DNA of 64,000 nt from Rheinheimera sp. A13L (GCF_000217935.1 NZ_AFHI01000003.1:1-64000), one strand, 5' to 3'. Counted from the first letter of the stretch, positions 25,889-36,064 are shown. The notes: generated from the letters alone by a model not told the origin. Numbers and translations: made by a program.

Positions 25889-27289
25889 TTATGCCGGTTT
25901 GTTTTTATCTGGCTCCGCTTCGGCTACTGCTACAGCTTCAACAGTTTCATTTTCTGTAGCAGCTTCGGTTTCACTCTCCATACTGCTTAATTCCTGATCC
26001 GCAGTGGGTAAGTCGGCTTCATGCAGATGAGGTTGTACCATTTGTTCCTGCACCATTTGCTCATCAACCCGTGGATCTAAAGCGGCAGCTAAAGGAGAAG
26101 ATACTAAGTCGCCGGATGCCATTACATAATCCTGAGGCACTTCTTTATTCTGTTGTTTCTGCTGATAATTGACATGAGTTAAACGTAAAAACAGCAGCAG
26201 GGTGCAAAGCGCCATAAAACCATACAACATGCTGTTACCCACCATTTGCATAAAGGTGGATGCTATTAAAGGCCCAATACAAGCGCCCATACCAAAGGTC
26301 AGCAAAATAGTGGCGGACAAAGCGACTCTATGTTCCTGCTCCACATTCTGATTGGCCAAAGCTGTTGCCAGTGGGTACAAGGTAAAAGCCAGAATGCCAA
26401 AGGCAAAAGTGAAGATAAGCTGCAAAATACCGCTTAACGGCAATATGGCAATACAAAGCACCACTATGCCTAACAACACTGTATTAGTGCGAATTAAACG
26501 GCTGCGTTTGATTTTGTCTGATAACCGGCCCATAGGCCACTGCGCTACTAAACCTGCAACCACAGTAGTCGCCATATAAGCGGCCACTTGCTCTGTAGTG
26601 GCGCCGCTATGGGCTATATAAGCCGGAGCCAAACCGTAAAAGGAACCCACAATCACACCAGCCATCGCAATAGTGGTGAGCGACTGCGGTACTTTTTGCC
26701 AGAACAGTTTTATTTTCAGCGGCGCGGGCTGTAAAGGGGCAGGGTGAATACGGCGTGTTAAGGCCAAAGGCACAATACAAAGCGCAAAACACATAGCCAC
26801 AATAAGCAGAGGTTTTAGTGTCAGTTCAGGGCTTAAACTAATGGCCAGTTGGCCCAGCACTAAACCTAAATAAGAGACAATCATATAACTGGCAAAGACT
26901 GTGCCGCGGTTTTTACTGTCGGCCTGCTCATTCAGCCAGCTTTCCAGCACCATATACATACACATCATGCCCATGCCGACCATAAGGCGCAGCACCAGCC
27001 AAATGGCTAAATCGTCTATCAAGGCATGGCCTAAAGCGCTTGCTGTGGTAATACCTGCACTGGCAACAAAAGCACGGATATGACCCACACGAGCTATTAA
27101 CCTATGACCAATTTTAGAACCTGCGACCAAACCCAGATAATAAGCCGACATCATGCCGCCTATCCAGATTTGGGCGGCCGAGTCTGCGGCAAGGCGCAAA
27201 CCTAAATAAGTGGTGAGTACCCCAGAGGCGAGTACCATCAATAAAGTGGCAAAATACAAAGAAGAAAACGAACGCAGAATGTTAGACAT
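25889..27289 (-). CDS. MFS transporter, YcaD-like, with acidic C-terminal tail
   Basis: A 466-residue inner-membrane major facilitator. The start at 27289 (MSNILRSFSSLYFATLLM) is preceded by AAGGAAA; the frame is open 31 codons further but that runs into hairpin and repeat sequence. Twelve transmembrane helices are visible to about residue 390. ESWLNEQADSKNRGTVFASYM and QWPMGRLSDKIKRSR are the family loop motifs and resemble YcaD-type transporters. The last 75 residues are hydrophilic and acidic (ESETEAATENETVEAV...), not needed for transport. Substrate unknown. Confidence 0.8.
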   Translation of the reverse strand: MSNILRSFSSLYFATLLMVLASGVLTTYLGLRLAADSAAQIWIGGMMSAYYLGLVAGSKIGHRLIARVGHIRAFVASAGITTASALGHALIDDLAIWLVLRLMVGMGMMCMYMVLESWLNEQADSKNRGTVFASYMIVSYLGLVLGQLAISLSPELTLKPLLIVAMCFALCIVPLALTRRIHPAPLQPAPLKIKLFWQKVPQSLTTIAMAGVIVGSFYGLAPAYIAHSGATTEQVAAYMATTVVAGLVAQWPMGRLSDKIKRSRLIRTNTVLLGIVVLCIAILPLSGILQLIFTFAFGILAFTLYPLATALANQNVEQEHRVALSATILLTFGMGACIGPLIASTFMQMVGNSMLYGFMALCTLLLFLRLTHVNYQQKQQNKEVPQDYVMASGDLVSSPLAAALDPRVDEQMVQEQMVQPHLHEADLPTADQELSSMESETEAATENETVEAVAVAEAEPDKNKPA

Positions 27290-27304
27290 GCTTTTCCTTG
27301 TCAC

Positions 27305-27330
27305 AAAAAAGGGTAGTAAACCTACTACCC
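27305..27330 (-). terminator. metG terminator
   Basis: GGGTAGTA (27311-27318) and TACTACCC (27323-27330) form an 8-bp stem with a 4-base loop, followed on the - strand by a run of six T (27305-27310). It lies 122 bases after the metG stop, beyond an ERIC-like element, and just before the MFS start. Confidence 0.75.
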
Positions 27331-27449
27331 TAAGTAATTGGAGTTGCAGCGCGACGACAAGTGCTCGAGACCCCAGGAGCATAGTTCACCTATGTGACTG
27401 GGGCGAGCGCGCGCAGTCAACAAAGCTGCAGCTTCAAGAACGACGGGTA
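27327..27449 (+). repeat. ERIC-like element, copy B
   Basis: About 123 bases from ACCCTAAGTAATTGG to GACGGGTA. The central part contains GAGACCCCAGGAGC and ATGTGACTGGGGCGAGCG, almost the textbook ERIC core. It lies in the 3' untranslated part of the metG message, between the stop codon and the terminator. Confidence 0.85.
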
Positions 27450-27452
27450 GCT

Positions 27453-29516
27453 TTATTTCACTCTCATACCTGGCGTAGCACCATCATCTGGTGTTAACAG
27501 GAAAATATCACTGCCACCAGGGCCTGCTGCCATCACCATGCCTTCGGACATGCCAAAACGCATTTTACGTGGCGCTAAGTTCGCAACCATCACGGTCAAA
27601 CGGCCAATTAATTGCTCTGGCTGGTAAGCAGATTTAATACCTGCAAAGACCTGACGTTGCTCATTGCCTAAATCCAGTTGCAGTTTCACCAGTTTGTCAG
27701 CGCCTTCAACATGTTCAGCGTTAATAATACGGGCTACACGTAAATCCAGCTTGGCAAAGTCGTCTATGTTGATGGTTTCGCCAATAGGTTCGATAGCGCC
27801 ATCTGCTGGAGCAACAGCTGCTGCTTTGCTTTCAGCCACAACAGCTTTAGCGACCGGAGCCGCAGCCGTTTGCTGCAGGTTTTCTTTCGAACTTTCGACC
27901 ATAGCTTCTACCTTTGTCATATCCACACGTTGCATCAATGGTTTAAACACATTGATGCTGTGATTGGTTAAAGCGGTCTGATAGGTTGACCAGCTTAATT
28001 CGTCGTTTAAAAACAGTTCTACTTCTTTCGCCATAGCTGGCAGAACTGGTTTTAAGTAATGCATTAAAACGCGGAAAAGGTTAATGCCCATGGAGCACAC
28101 CAAATGCGCTTCGGTTAAGGTGGCTTCATTTTTTGCCAGCACCCATGGCGCTTTGGCGTCTATATACTGGTTGGCTTTATCCGCCAGCGCCATAATTTCA
28201 CGGATAGCGCGGGCAAATTCACGTTTTTCAAAACTGTCGGCAATGGTTTCGCCTGCCGCTGTGAACTCGGCCAATAAATCGGGTTCTGCAATTTCGGCTG
28301 TTAACTTGCCATCGAATTTTTTGCTGATAAAGCTGGCGCAGCGGCTGGCGATATTCACCACTTTACCTACTAAATCTGCATTCACTTTTTGCGCAAAGTC
28401 TTCCAGATTTAAGTCCAAATCGGTGATATTGCTCGTGAGTTTGGATGCAAAGTAATAACGCAGATACTCCGGGTTTAAATGCTCAAGATAAGTACGGGCT
28501 TTGATAAAAGTCCCCTTAGACTTGGACATCTTCGCACCGTTGACAGTGACAAAACCATGAGCATAAACAGAGGTAGGTTTACGGTAACCCGCACCCTCTA
28601 ACATAGCCGGCCAGAACAGACTATGGAAATAGATAATGTCTTTGCCGATAAAGTGGTAAATCTCAGCGTCTGAGTCTTTTTGCCAGAACTGGTCAAAGTT
28701 AACACCGGTTTTATCACAATAGTTTTTAAAGCTGGCTAAGTAGCCGATAGGAGCGTCCAGCCAGACATAAAAAAACTTGCCCGGAGCGCCTGGAATTTCA
28801 AAACCAAAATAAGGCGCGTCGCGGCTGATATCCCATTGCTGCAGGCCTTCAGTGAACCATTCCTGCAGTTTATTCGCCATTTCGTCCTGCAGTGAACCAC
28901 TGCGGGTCCAGTCTTTTAGCATTTGCTCAAAAGCGGGCAGGTCGAAGAAATAGTGTTCGCTGTCTTTTAATACCGGAGTTGCACCTGAAACCACAGAACG
29001 TGGGTTTTTAAGTTCCACCGGGCTGTAGGTTGCACCACAGGAATCACAGCTGTCGCCGTTTTGATCCAAAGCACCACATTTAGGGCAGTCGCCTTTAACA
29101 AAACGGTCCGGCAGGAACATTTGTTTTTCCGGGTCAAACAACTGGCTGATGGTTTTGCGTTTGATATAACCACCCTGGTCCAGCTTGGTGTAAATATCGC
29201 TGGCAAACAAACGGTTCTCTTCGCTGTGGGTGCTGTGGTAGTTATCAAAACCTATTAAAAAATCCGCAAAGTCGGCCTGATGCTCTTGCGAAGTTTGGGC
29301 AATCATCTGCTCTGGGGTAATACCCAGTTGCTGAGCTTTGAGCATAATAGGGGTGCCATGAGCATCATCGGCACAGACAAAATAACACTGATGACCACGG
29401 GCTTTTTGGAAACGAGACCAGATGTCAGTCTGAATATGTTCCAGCATATGACCTAAGTGAATGGGGCCATTGGCATAAGGTAAAGCACTGGTGATAAGAA
29501 TTTTGCGTTGTGTCAT
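27453..29516 (-). CDS. metG: methionyl-tRNA synthetase
   Basis: A 687-residue class I aminoacyl-tRNA synthetase. HIGH-type motif [10 protein letters not shown] near the N-terminus, a four-cysteine zinc knuckle (CPKC and CDSC around residues 145-160), KMSKS in [10 protein letters not shown], an anticodon-binding helical domain, and a C-terminal tRNA-binding (Trbp111/EMAP-like) domain after an Ala-rich linker ([16 protein letters not shown]... [17 protein letters not shown]). Length and domains match the dimeric E. coli-type enzyme. It is divergent from mrp, a conserved arrangement. Confidence 0.97.
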   Translation of the reverse strand: MTQRKILITSALPYANGPIHLGHMLEHIQTDIWSRFQKARGHQCYFVCADDAHGTPIMLKAQQLGITPEQMIAQTSQEHQADFADFLIGFDNYHSTHSEENRLFASDIYTKLDQGGYIKRKTISQLFDPEKQMFLPDRFVKGDCPKCGALDQNGDSCDSCGATYSPVELKNPRSVVSGATPVLKDSEHYFFDLPAFEQMLKDWTRSGSLQDEMANKLQEWFTEGLQQWDISRDAPYFGFEIPGAPGKFFYVWLDAPIGYLASFKNYCDKTGVNFDQFWQKDSDAEIYHFIGKDIIYFHSLFWPAMLEGAGYRKPTSVYAHGFVTVNGAKMSKSKGTFIKARTYLEHLNPEYLRYYFASKLTSNITDLDLNLEDFAQKVNADLVGKVVNIASRCASFISKKFDGKLTAEIAEPDLLAEFTAAGETIADSFEKREFARAIREIMALADKANQYIDAKAPWVLAKNEATLTEAHLVCSMGINLFRVLMHYLKPVLPAMAKEVELFLNDELSWSTYQTALTNHSINVFKPLMQRVDMTKVEAMVESSKENLQQTAAAPVAKAVVAESKAAAVAPADGAIEPIGETINIDDFAKLDLRVARIINAEHVEGADKLVKLQLDLGNEQRQVFAGIKSAYQPEQLIGRLTVMVANLAPRKMRFGMSEGMVMAAGPGGSDIFLLTPDDGATPGMRVK

Positions 29517-29660
29517 CGATAACTCATAGATATATCACTGAAAAAAGTGGCTTAATGATACAATAGCGCGCGTTAAAGCGCACCAGTTCAAAAGCAGCAA
29601 AGCGCTGGATCAGTAGCAAAAAACAGAGTTTTTACCCTGTACAGCAGATTGAGTGACACG

Positions 29661-30752
29661 ATGTGGTTTAAATGGTTTAAAAAATCAGCAGAACAGCAGC
29701 CGGCAAGTGATGGCATGCCAGAAGCATTAGCCAAAACTTTGGCTGAATTTCAAAGTAACGAATTTCCTATGCCGCTGGATAGTTTAATTCAGCAGGCAAG
29801 TTTTACTGCTAAACAGAATAGCCTGAGTTTAACGCTGAAATTTCCATGGGTTTCTTTAGCGGATGAATTATTGCCTGCGCTGCAGCAGGTGCAGCCAGAT
29901 CTCAGGCTTGAATTAAGCAGCGAAAATACAGCAGAACCAGCTTATCGCAACATCAAGCAAGTGATTTTGGTTGCCTCTGGTAAAGGTGGGGTGGGTAAAA
30001 GCACCACAGCTGTTAACCTGGCCGTTGCTTTAGGCTTAGAAGGCGCCAAAGTAGGGCTGCTGGACGCGGATATTTATGGTCCTTCCATTCCTACAATGTT
30101 GGGTTTAAAAGACGCCAAAGCTGAGTCACCGGATGATAAACACTTATTGCCTAAAGAAGCCGCTGGTATTTATCTGCAGTCGATCGGCTTTTTAGTTGAT
30201 CCGGAAAAAGCTTCTGTCTGGCGTGGCCCCATGGCCAGTCAGGCTTTGCTTCAGCTTTTAAACGAAACCTTATGGCCTGACTTAGATTATTTAATTGTCG
30301 ATATGCCACCAGGCACAGGCGATATTCAGTTGACGATGTCACAAAAATTGCCGGTGACAGGGGCTTTAATAGTCACAACGCCGCAGGATGTGGCCTTGGC
30401 CGATGCACAAAAAGCCATATCTATGTTTCGCAGCGTGAATATTCCTGTACTTGGATTGGTGGAAAACATGAGTTTTTACCAGTGCAGCCACTGCGGTAAA
30501 ATCGATGACATTTTTGGTACCAACGGCGGTTTAGAATTAGCTGAACGTTATCAGGTGCCTGTGCTGGGTCAGTTACCCTTACAAAAACAAATACGCCAGT
30601 CCTGTGATGCCGGAACGCCAATTGTGCTGAATTCAGCCGAAAGCGGTACTGGTTTTTACCGGGCTATAGCACGACAACTGAGCTTTGCTTTATATTGGAA
30701 CTCTCAACATCAACAAGCAAAGCAACCCGAAATTATTTTTACGGATGATTAA
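29661..30752 (+). CDS. mrp: iron-sulfur cluster carrier protein Mrp/ApbC
   Basis: A 363-residue P-loop ATPase that carries Fe-S clusters to target apoproteins. Deviant Walker [16 protein letters not shown], Walker B region [12 protein letters not shown], and the CxxC metal site CSHCGK near the C-terminus. A shortened DUF59-like N-terminal region precedes the ATPase part. ATG 29661 is taken as start; an in-frame TTG lies at 29649 and neither has a strong ribosome binding site. It is followed by dcd after 2 bases. Confidence 0.93.
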   Translation: MWFKWFKKSAEQQPASDGMPEALAKTLAEFQSNEFPMPLDSLIQQASFTAKQNSLSLTLKFPWVSLADELLPALQQVQPDLRLELSSENTAEPAYRNIKQVILVASGKGGVGKSTTAVNLAVALGLEGAKVGLLDADIYGPSIPTMLGLKDAKAESPDDKHLLPKEAAGIYLQSIGFLVDPEKASVWRGPMASQALLQLLNETLWPDLDYLIVDMPPGTGDIQLTMSQKLPVTGALIVTTPQDVALADAQKAISMFRSVNIPVLGLVENMSFYQCSHCGKIDDIFGTNGGLELAERYQVPVLGQLPLQKQIRQSCDAGTPIVLNSAESGTGFYRAIARQLSFALYWNSQHQQAKQPEIIFTDD

Positions 30753-30754
30753 CC

Positions 30755-31345
30755 ATGAGATTGTGTGACCGCGACATTGAAGCCTATTTAGATGAAGGCA
30801 AGATCCAAATTACGCCACGGCCAACACCAGATATGATCAGCGGTGTCAGTGTGGATATTCGCTTAGGCCATAAATTCCGCACCTTTCGTGCTTATGCCGC
30901 TGCATTTATTGATTTAAGTGGCCCACGTGAAGAAGTGGATCACGCGTTAAATTCAGTAATGAGTGATGAAATTGTATTAACAGACGATGAAGCGTTTTTC
31001 CTGCACCCGGGCGAACTGGCTTTGGCTATTACACTCGAATCCGTCACTTTGCCAGCGGACATAGTAGGCTGGTTAGATGGCCGTTCTTCATTGGCACGTT
31101 TGGGCTTAATGGTGCATGTAACTGCACACCGTATCGATCCGGGCTGGTCTGGCAATATAGTGCTGGAATTTTATAACAGTGGTCGTTTACCACTGGCGCT
31201 TAGGCCCAATATGAAAATTGGTGCTTTGAATTTTGAAACTATGACAGGTGAAGCTGCCCGTCCATACAACAAAAGACTGGATGCTAAGTATCAGCAGCAG
31301 ACAGGTGCTGTTGCAAGCCGCATCAGCCAGGACGACCAAAGTTAA
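30755..31345 (+). CDS. dcd: dCTP deaminase
   Basis: A 196-residue enzyme that converts dCTP to dUTP for thymidylate synthesis. The family opening [28 protein letters not shown], the catalytic/trimer motif [10 protein letters not shown], and [19 protein letters not shown] are intact. The gene directly follows mrp (2-base gap), so both are translated from one message. Confidence 0.97.
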   Translation: MRLCDRDIEAYLDEGKIQITPRPTPDMISGVSVDIRLGHKFRTFRAYAAAFIDLSGPREEVDHALNSVMSDEIVLTDDEAFFLHPGELALAITLESVTLPADIVGWLDGRSSLARLGLMVHVTAHRIDPGWSGNIVLEFYNSGRLPLALRPNMKIGALNFETMTGEAARPYNKRLDAKYQQQTGAVASRISQDDQS

Positions 31346-31688
31346 AAAACTCCTGCGTTATTTGGCAAAGGTTTTAGGTCAGACGGGCGCGGGTAAACCG
31401 CGCCCCTGCACTCAGGCCTAGCCACAACATCAACTACTTTGGCGTTGGAATTTGCGGTGGGGTTTGAGTGTACTGGCCCAGAAATGAAAAAGCCCATACA
31501 AAAGTGGTATGGGCTGAAGCAATAAAGCAAAAATGAAGCGGGGTAATTATGCAGTATATCTGCATAGCTTCGCAACCCGGCTTTTTTAGATTTTTCCATC
31601 TTTTTGCGTTTTAATTGCATATTTAAGTAAAAAATCAGAAAAAATTTCAATTCAAAGTTCAGCACCCCATGATTTACAGGAGTTTTTA
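31346..31688. other. intergenic region with REP-like palindrome and hairpin
   Basis: A 343-base gap with no gene. It holds a GC-rich palindrome (GGGCGCGG 31385-31392, CCGCGCCC 31398-31405) related to the one at 15702, and an AGCCCATAC/GTATGGGCT hairpin (31491-31499, 31507-31515), possibly the dcd terminator although the T-run is on the other strand. The EamA ribosome binding site CAGGAG lies immediately before 31689. Confidence 0.45.
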
Positions 31689-32576
31689 ATGCAGCCTGCC
31701 AGTTTTGTTCGTCTGTTCAGTTTGGCCGCTATTTGGGGTTCCTCGTTTTTATTTATGCGTATTGCAGTCGGAACTTTAGGACCTGCGGCTTTGATGACGG
31801 GCAGGGTGTTGTTTGCTGCTGTGTTTTTAGCAGGAATGGGCTGGTTACTGAAAAAACATCAGCTGGATTTAAAAAACAACTGGAAGCATTTTTTTATTCT
31901 GGGCTTTTTTAACTCGGCATTGCCGTTTTTGCTTTTTGCTTATGCCGCTCAAACCTTAACGGCTTCTGTGTTGTCTGTGCTTAATGCTACTGCGCCTATC
32001 TGGGGCGCTTTGATTGGCATTCTGGTCTTCAGGCAAGGCCTGAACTTGCGTATTCTGCTGGGCTTAGTGCTGGGCATTAGTGGTGTCGCTATTTTGGTAG
32101 GTTTTGACCCTGTGGTGTTGGAACCTGGTGCTTTAGTGGCAGTGTTTTGCGCAGCAGGCGCTGCCTTTTGTTATGGCATTGCCACCCATTACACTCGGTT
32201 GGCAAAAACTGTTGCACCCTACACTAATGCACACGGCAGTATGTGGACCGCAACTCTGATGTTGGCTCCGGTGATATTGCTATTTCCAATACAGGCGGAT
32301 ATCAGCGTCAATGTGACTTTTGCTGTGCTGGCGCTTGGCGTGATTTGTACCGGTGTGGCTTATTTATTGTATTTCCGTTTAGTTCAGGATGAAGGTGCTA
32401 CTCCGGCTTTAACTGTCACCTTTTTAATTCCGGTATTTGGCGTATTCTGGGGCCATGTGTTTTTAGATGAAGCCTTAGGCTGGCATACTTTTGTCGGTGT
32501 GGCCGTGGTGATCACAGGCACCTCCTTAGTCACGGGTTTTAAACCTTCAGCACTTTTCAGAGTCAAAGCTTCATAA
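31689..32576 (+). CDS. DMT-superfamily (EamA) transporter
   Basis: A 295-residue inner-membrane protein with ten predicted transmembrane helices in two EamA repeats (residues about 8-140 and 155-290). Motifs such as IWGSSFLFMRIA at the start and PALTVTFLIPVFGVFWGHVFLDEAL near the end are typical of RhaT/YdcZ-like drug/metabolite transporters. Substrate unknown. Confidence 0.85.
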   Translation: MQPASFVRLFSLAAIWGSSFLFMRIAVGTLGPAALMTGRVLFAAVFLAGMGWLLKKHQLDLKNNWKHFFILGFFNSALPFLLFAYAAQTLTASVLSVLNATAPIWGALIGILVFRQGLNLRILLGLVLGISGVAILVGFDPVVLEPGALVAVFCAAGAAFCYGIATHYTRLAKTVAPYTNAHGSMWTATLMLAPVILLFPIQADISVNVTFAVLALGVICTGVAYLLYFRLVQDEGATPALTVTFLIPVFGVFWGHVFLDEALGWHTFVGVAVVITGTSLVTGFKPSALFRVKAS

Positions 32577-32806
32577 CCTGATAATCAGTGCAAGTCTGGT
32601 ATCGGTTTTACATGCTTCGCCTGTATATAAAGAGGCAAAGTTCATTCAGAAGCTGTTCAGGCATTCCTTGCTATAACTTCAGGCAAGCTGGTGATAAAAA
32701 CATCAGGCTAAAACGAGTTTTTAGAGTGTGGCGTCGGATCTCGCGACACTTTTATCCGTAGATCCGAATTGTGGTGGCCATGGTTATAACGTGGCAGGAG
32801 CGTACT

Positions 32807-34309
32807 ATGCATGCCTTGATGAAATGCTTACCTTTGCTTTCAGTGGCTTTATTCCCAGCCTTGTTGGTTGCTCCTGTTGCAGCACAACAAACCGCCAGTG
32901 CCGGAAGCACTGTGCAGAGTTTTAGCCAGGCTGAGCTGGACGCTATGCTTGCTCCTGTGGCTTTGTATCCGGACACAGTGTTGTCGCATGTGTTAATAGC
33001 GTCAACCTATCCACTGGAAGTGATTAAAGCCCATCGGTGGGTGGAAGAACACCCTGGTTACAATGCGGAAAAAGCACTGGACGAAGTGGAAGACATGGAC
33101 TGGGATCCAAGCGTTAAAGCCTTGGTACCTTTCCCACAATTGCTGCAACGTATGAGCGATGACATTGACTGGACTCAACGTTTAGGTGATGCCTTTTTAG
33201 GTCAGGAAGCGCAAGTGATGACCAGCATCCAGACGTTACGTACCAAAGCCTATGCTTCAGGTAATCTGGATAAACAACAACATATTAAAGTGGTGAAGGA
33301 AGAAAAAACCATCATCATTGAATCTGCTTCACCAAAAGTAGTGTACCTGCCTTATTACGATCCACAAATCGTCTATGGACCATGGTGGTGGCATAGCTAC
33401 CCACCTGTTTATTGGCATGTGCCTGCAGGTTATGCTGTGAATCGTGGTTTTTCCTGGGGCCTGGGTATTCATATTACTCCGGGATTCTACTTCAGCAGCT
33501 TTCACTGGCCGCGCCGGCAAATCGTAGTGATCGATCATCGTCATCATTGGCGTGATCCTTATTACTATCGCAGTCATCAGATAGTGCATCATAAAAAGTC
33601 ACATCACTGGCGCCATAACCCGCACCACAGACGTGGTGTCAGTTACCATGCTGGCTATCAGCCAACCCGCGAGTTCAGCGGCAACCGTAGCTATCAAAAC
33701 AGAGAGCAGCAACGTGAATGGGCGGCTCAAACCCGCGAAAACAAAGGTTATGCTGCTGATCGCAAGTTTAACAATGAAAAAGCTCAGCGCTTTGATGACA
33801 AAGAACGTCAGTTTGAGCGGAACAAAAAAGGTGATGAACTCGTTCGCCGTGCAAAAGAAGAAGGTCCAAGGCTGAGAGTGGAACCTACGAATTCACGTGA
33901 ATTTAAAGACAAGGACCAGCTTATACGGCAGGATCTGATTAAAAATCGTGAGTTGCCGAAATTAGATCGCCCAGTTCAGCAACCCAGGCAAGAGATAGCA
34001 CGGCCGGAACGGACTCACCAGTCCACAGGATCGGAGCGTGTTAAGTTTGAACGACCTGTACAACAAGCCAGAACTGAAGTTGCGCGTCCGGAACGGAATT
34101 ATCAAACACCTCGCGTCGAGCAGCCAAGAGTTGAGCGCAGTTACCAGGCCCCCCGGATTGAACAGCAGCGGATCGAGCAACCCAGAGTTGAGCGCAGCTA
34201 TCAGGCACCTCGTGTTGAACAGCCGCGGATGGAAAGGCCCAGGGCAGAGCAACCCAGAGCTCAGGTTCGGGAGATGCGCAGTTCGGAAGCACGCAGACAG
34301 ATTGAATAA
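32807..34309 (+). CDS. DUF3300 exported protein with repetitive basic tail
   Basis: A 500-residue secreted protein. ATG 32807 follows AGGAG and opens the signal peptide MHALMKCLPLLSVALFPALL; a longer in-frame start exists but is not supported. Residues about 45-260 are a DUF3300 domain (LDAMLAPVALYPDTVLSHVL, PLEVIKAHRWVEEHPGY, YLPYYDPQIVYGPWWWHSYP). A His-rich stretch follows (HRHHWRDPYYYRSHQIVHHKKSHHW, broken up here by Tyr/Arg), then a long Arg/Gln/Glu/Pro-rich tail with imperfect repeats of VEQPRVERSYQAPR type. Function unknown; the tail looks like a disordered polyampholyte. It is immediately upstream of the beta-lactamase gene but separated by a terminator. Confidence 0.8.
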   Translation: MHALMKCLPLLSVALFPALLVAPVAAQQTASAGSTVQSFSQAELDAMLAPVALYPDTVLSHVLIASTYPLEVIKAHRWVEEHPGYNAEKALDEVEDMDWDPSVKALVPFPQLLQRMSDDIDWTQRLGDAFLGQEAQVMTSIQTLRTKAYASGNLDKQQHIKVVKEEKTIIIESASPKVVYLPYYDPQIVYGPWWWHSYPPVYWHVPAGYAVNRGFSWGLGIHITPGFYFSSFHWPRRQIVVIDHRHHWRDPYYYRSHQIVHHKKSHHWRHNPHHRRGVSYHAGYQPTREFSGNRSYQNREQQREWAAQTRENKGYAADRKFNNEKAQRFDDKERQFERNKKGDELVRRAKEEGPRLRVEPTNSREFKDKDQLIRQDLIKNRELPKLDRPVQQPRQEIARPERTHQSTGSERVKFERPVQQARTEVARPERNYQTPRVEQPRVERSYQAPRIEQQRIEQPRVERSYQAPRVEQPRMERPRAEQPRAQVREMRSSEARRQIE

Positions 34310-34329
34310 TTAGTCATGGTCAGAATAAG

Positions 34330-34351
34330 AAGGCAGCCACGGCTGCCTTTT
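34330..34351 (+). terminator. terminator between DUF3300 and beta-lactamase genes
   Basis: AAGGCAGCC (34330-34338) and GGCTGCCTT (34341-34349) form a tight hairpin that runs into TTTTC. It separates the DUF3300 transcript from the beta-lactamase gene. Confidence 0.75.
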
Positions 34352-34352
34352 C

Positions 34353-34385
34353 TATAATCAATATAAAGTATAAAAGGATAGTCCT
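34353..34385 (+). promoter_or_regulatory. -10 box and ribosome binding site of the PER-like gene
   Basis: A perfect TATAAT lies at 34353-34358, right behind the upstream terminator, and AAAAGGA lies about 8 bases before the ATG at 34386. The hexamer 17 bases upstream of the -10 falls in the terminator stem and does not resemble TTGACA, so the native promoter is probably weak. Confidence 0.5.
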
Positions 34386-35312
34386 ATGAACTTAATAGCA
34401 AAATCGGTTTTGAAGGCCACAGCTGTGCTGGTCCTGACGCTGAGTTCATTTGTTATTTCTGCACAATCCCCTTTGTTAAAAGAGCAAATTGAAACCATAG
34501 TGACAGGTAAAAAGGCCACAGTTGGAGTTGCGGTGTGGGGGCCTGATGACCTGGAACCTTTGCTGGTGAATCCCTTTGAAAAGTTTCCGATGCAAAGTGT
34601 ATTTAAGCTGCATTTAGCTTTGCTGGTTTTACATCAGGTGGATCAAGGCAAACTGGAATTGAGCCTGTCGGTGGCAGTAAAACGTGCAGAGGTATTACAA
34701 AATACCTGGGCTCCTATGATGAAAGATTATCAGGGCGACGAATTTACTGTCACCATTGAGCAACTGCTGCAGTATTCAGTGTCGCACAGCGATAATGTGG
34801 CCTGTGATCTGTTGTTTGAACTCATTGGTGGGCCTGCGGCTCTGCATGCGTATATTCAGTTTGTGGGGATAGCAGAAACTGACGTTGTGGCCAATGAAGC
34901 GCAAATGCATGCTGACGATCAGGTGCAATATCAAAACTGGACTTCGATGAAAGCTGCCGCCCGGATCTTAAAAAAGTTCGAACAAAAAGAGCTGTTGTCT
35001 GAAACTTCTCAGGCCTTACTGTGGAAATGGATGGTGGAAACCACCACAGGGCCAGAGCGATTAAAAGGTTTGTTACCTGCAGATGCTGTCGTAGCGCATA
35101 AAACCGGTACTTCAGGTATCAGGGGTGGAAAAACAGCGGCAACCAATGATATAGGGGTCATCATGCTGCCCGATGGCCGACCTTTGCTGGTAGCTGTCTT
35201 TGTGAAAGATTCAGCCGAATCAAACAAAACCAATGAAGCTATAATCGCGCAGGTAGCCCAAGCCGCCTATCAGTTTGAACTGAAAAAGCTCTCTGCAGTG
35301 AGTCCAAATTAA
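34386..35312 (+). CDS. blaPER-like: PER-type class A extended-spectrum beta-lactamase (chromosomal relative)
   Basis: A 308-residue periplasmic serine beta-lactamase. It has a signal peptide ending near VISAQS, nucleophile Ser71 in SVFK (71-74), SDN at 135-137, the general base Glu171 in NEAQMHAD, and KTG at 239-241. From memory it matches PER-1 in total length and in long blocks, for example LLKEQIE, KKATVGVAVWGPDDLEPLL, NEAQMHADDQVQYQNWTS, LLWKWMVETTTGPERLKG, and the C-terminal FELKKLSA.SPN. Differences are concentrated in the signal peptide and a few loops, so it is a close relative, not identical. Downstream gst and ABC transporter genes match the order known for mobile blaPER units. No insertion sequence or integron feature is visible around it, consistent with a resident gene. 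Confidence 0.93.
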   Translation: MNLIAKSVLKATAVLVLTLSSFVISAQSPLLKEQIETIVTGKKATVGVAVWGPDDLEPLLVNPFEKFPMQSVFKLHLALLVLHQVDQGKLELSLSVAVKRAEVLQNTWAPMMKDYQGDEFTVTIEQLLQYSVSHSDNVACDLLFELIGGPAALHAYIQFVGIAETDVVANEAQMHADDQVQYQNWTSMKAAARILKKFEQKELLSETSQALLWKWMVETTTGPERLKGLLPADAVVAHKTGTSGIRGGKTAATNDIGVIMLPDGRPLLVAVFVKDSAESNKTNEAIIAQVAQAAYQFELKKLSAVSPN

Positions 35313-35385
35313 GCCGGTATCAGGGCTATCGAAGCCAGTTGCTAAGGTTGTACACTAAAGCCCTGATCTGAAAATGGAGTAGGTT

Positions 35386-35961
35386 ATGCAGTTATTAGGT
35401 TCTGTGGCTTCACCTTTTGTGCGTCGGTTACGTTTAGTGCTTGCTGGTCAGCCTTATCAGTTTGTCGCCTTAAATATTTTTGAATCGGAAGGACGTTCTG
35501 TACTGGTGAAACACAATCCGGCCCGTAAAGTGCCGGTGTTGGTTGACGGTGAGCAGGTGATTTTTGATTCAGCTGTGATCTATCGTTATTTAGCGCAAAA
35601 GTTAAATTTCAAACCATTAAACTGGGATCAGGAAAACAGCCTGACGACCATTAACGCTTGTACTGATTCGTTGGTCGAGTTGTTGCTTTGCACGCGTTCA
35701 GGTTTTGATGTGAACGAAGACAAACTGTTTTTTAATCTGCAGCACGAGCGTATTCAGGCCACGTTGGAAGCGCTGGAGCAGCAGATCAAAGCAGGGCAGT
35801 TTGGACAGTGGGACTATACAGCGATTAGCTTGTATACCCTGGTTGACTGGATATTGTTTAGGGATTTAGTCGATTTAAAACCTTTTCCGGTGTTACTGCA
35901 GTTCAGAAGCGAACACTTAAAGCAGCCTATGGTGGCTGAAACCGATCCACGTTTAAGCTAA
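35386..35961 (+). CDS. gst: glutathione S-transferase family protein
   Basis: A 191-residue cytosolic protein with an N-terminal thioredoxin-fold GST domain (QLLGSVASPFVRRLRLVL, NPARKVPVLVDGEQVIFDSAVI, where VPVL and the following D-S are glutathione-contact positions). A helical C-terminal domain follows and is slightly short. It lies 73 bases downstream of the PER-like gene on the same strand. In known mobile blaPER contexts a gst-like gene occupies this position. Its own substrate is unknown. Confidence 0.85.
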   Translation: MQLLGSVASPFVRRLRLVLAGQPYQFVALNIFESEGRSVLVKHNPARKVPVLVDGEQVIFDSAVIYRYLAQKLNFKPLNWDQENSLTTINACTDSLVELLLCTRSGFDVNEDKLFFNLQHERIQATLEALEQQIKAGQFGQWDYTAISLYTLVDWILFRDLVDLKPFPVLLQFRSEHLKQPMVAETDPRLS

Positions 35962-35969
35962 ATGCCAGA

Positions 35970-35998
35970 CCCGGAGCTATCATTGGCAAGGCTCCGGG
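35970..35998 (+). terminator. terminator after gst
   Basis: CCCGGAGC (35970-35977) pairs with GCTCCGGG (35991-35998), followed by ATTTCT. A second, perfect 11-bp hairpin (36036-36046 with 36049-36059) lies just before the convergent ABC gene's stop codon. Confidence 0.55.
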
Positions 35999-36064
35999 AT
36001 TTCTAAACTTTAGATAGCGGCTTAATTCGATATGCGGATCAGAGCCAAGGCTCTGATCCAGCCG

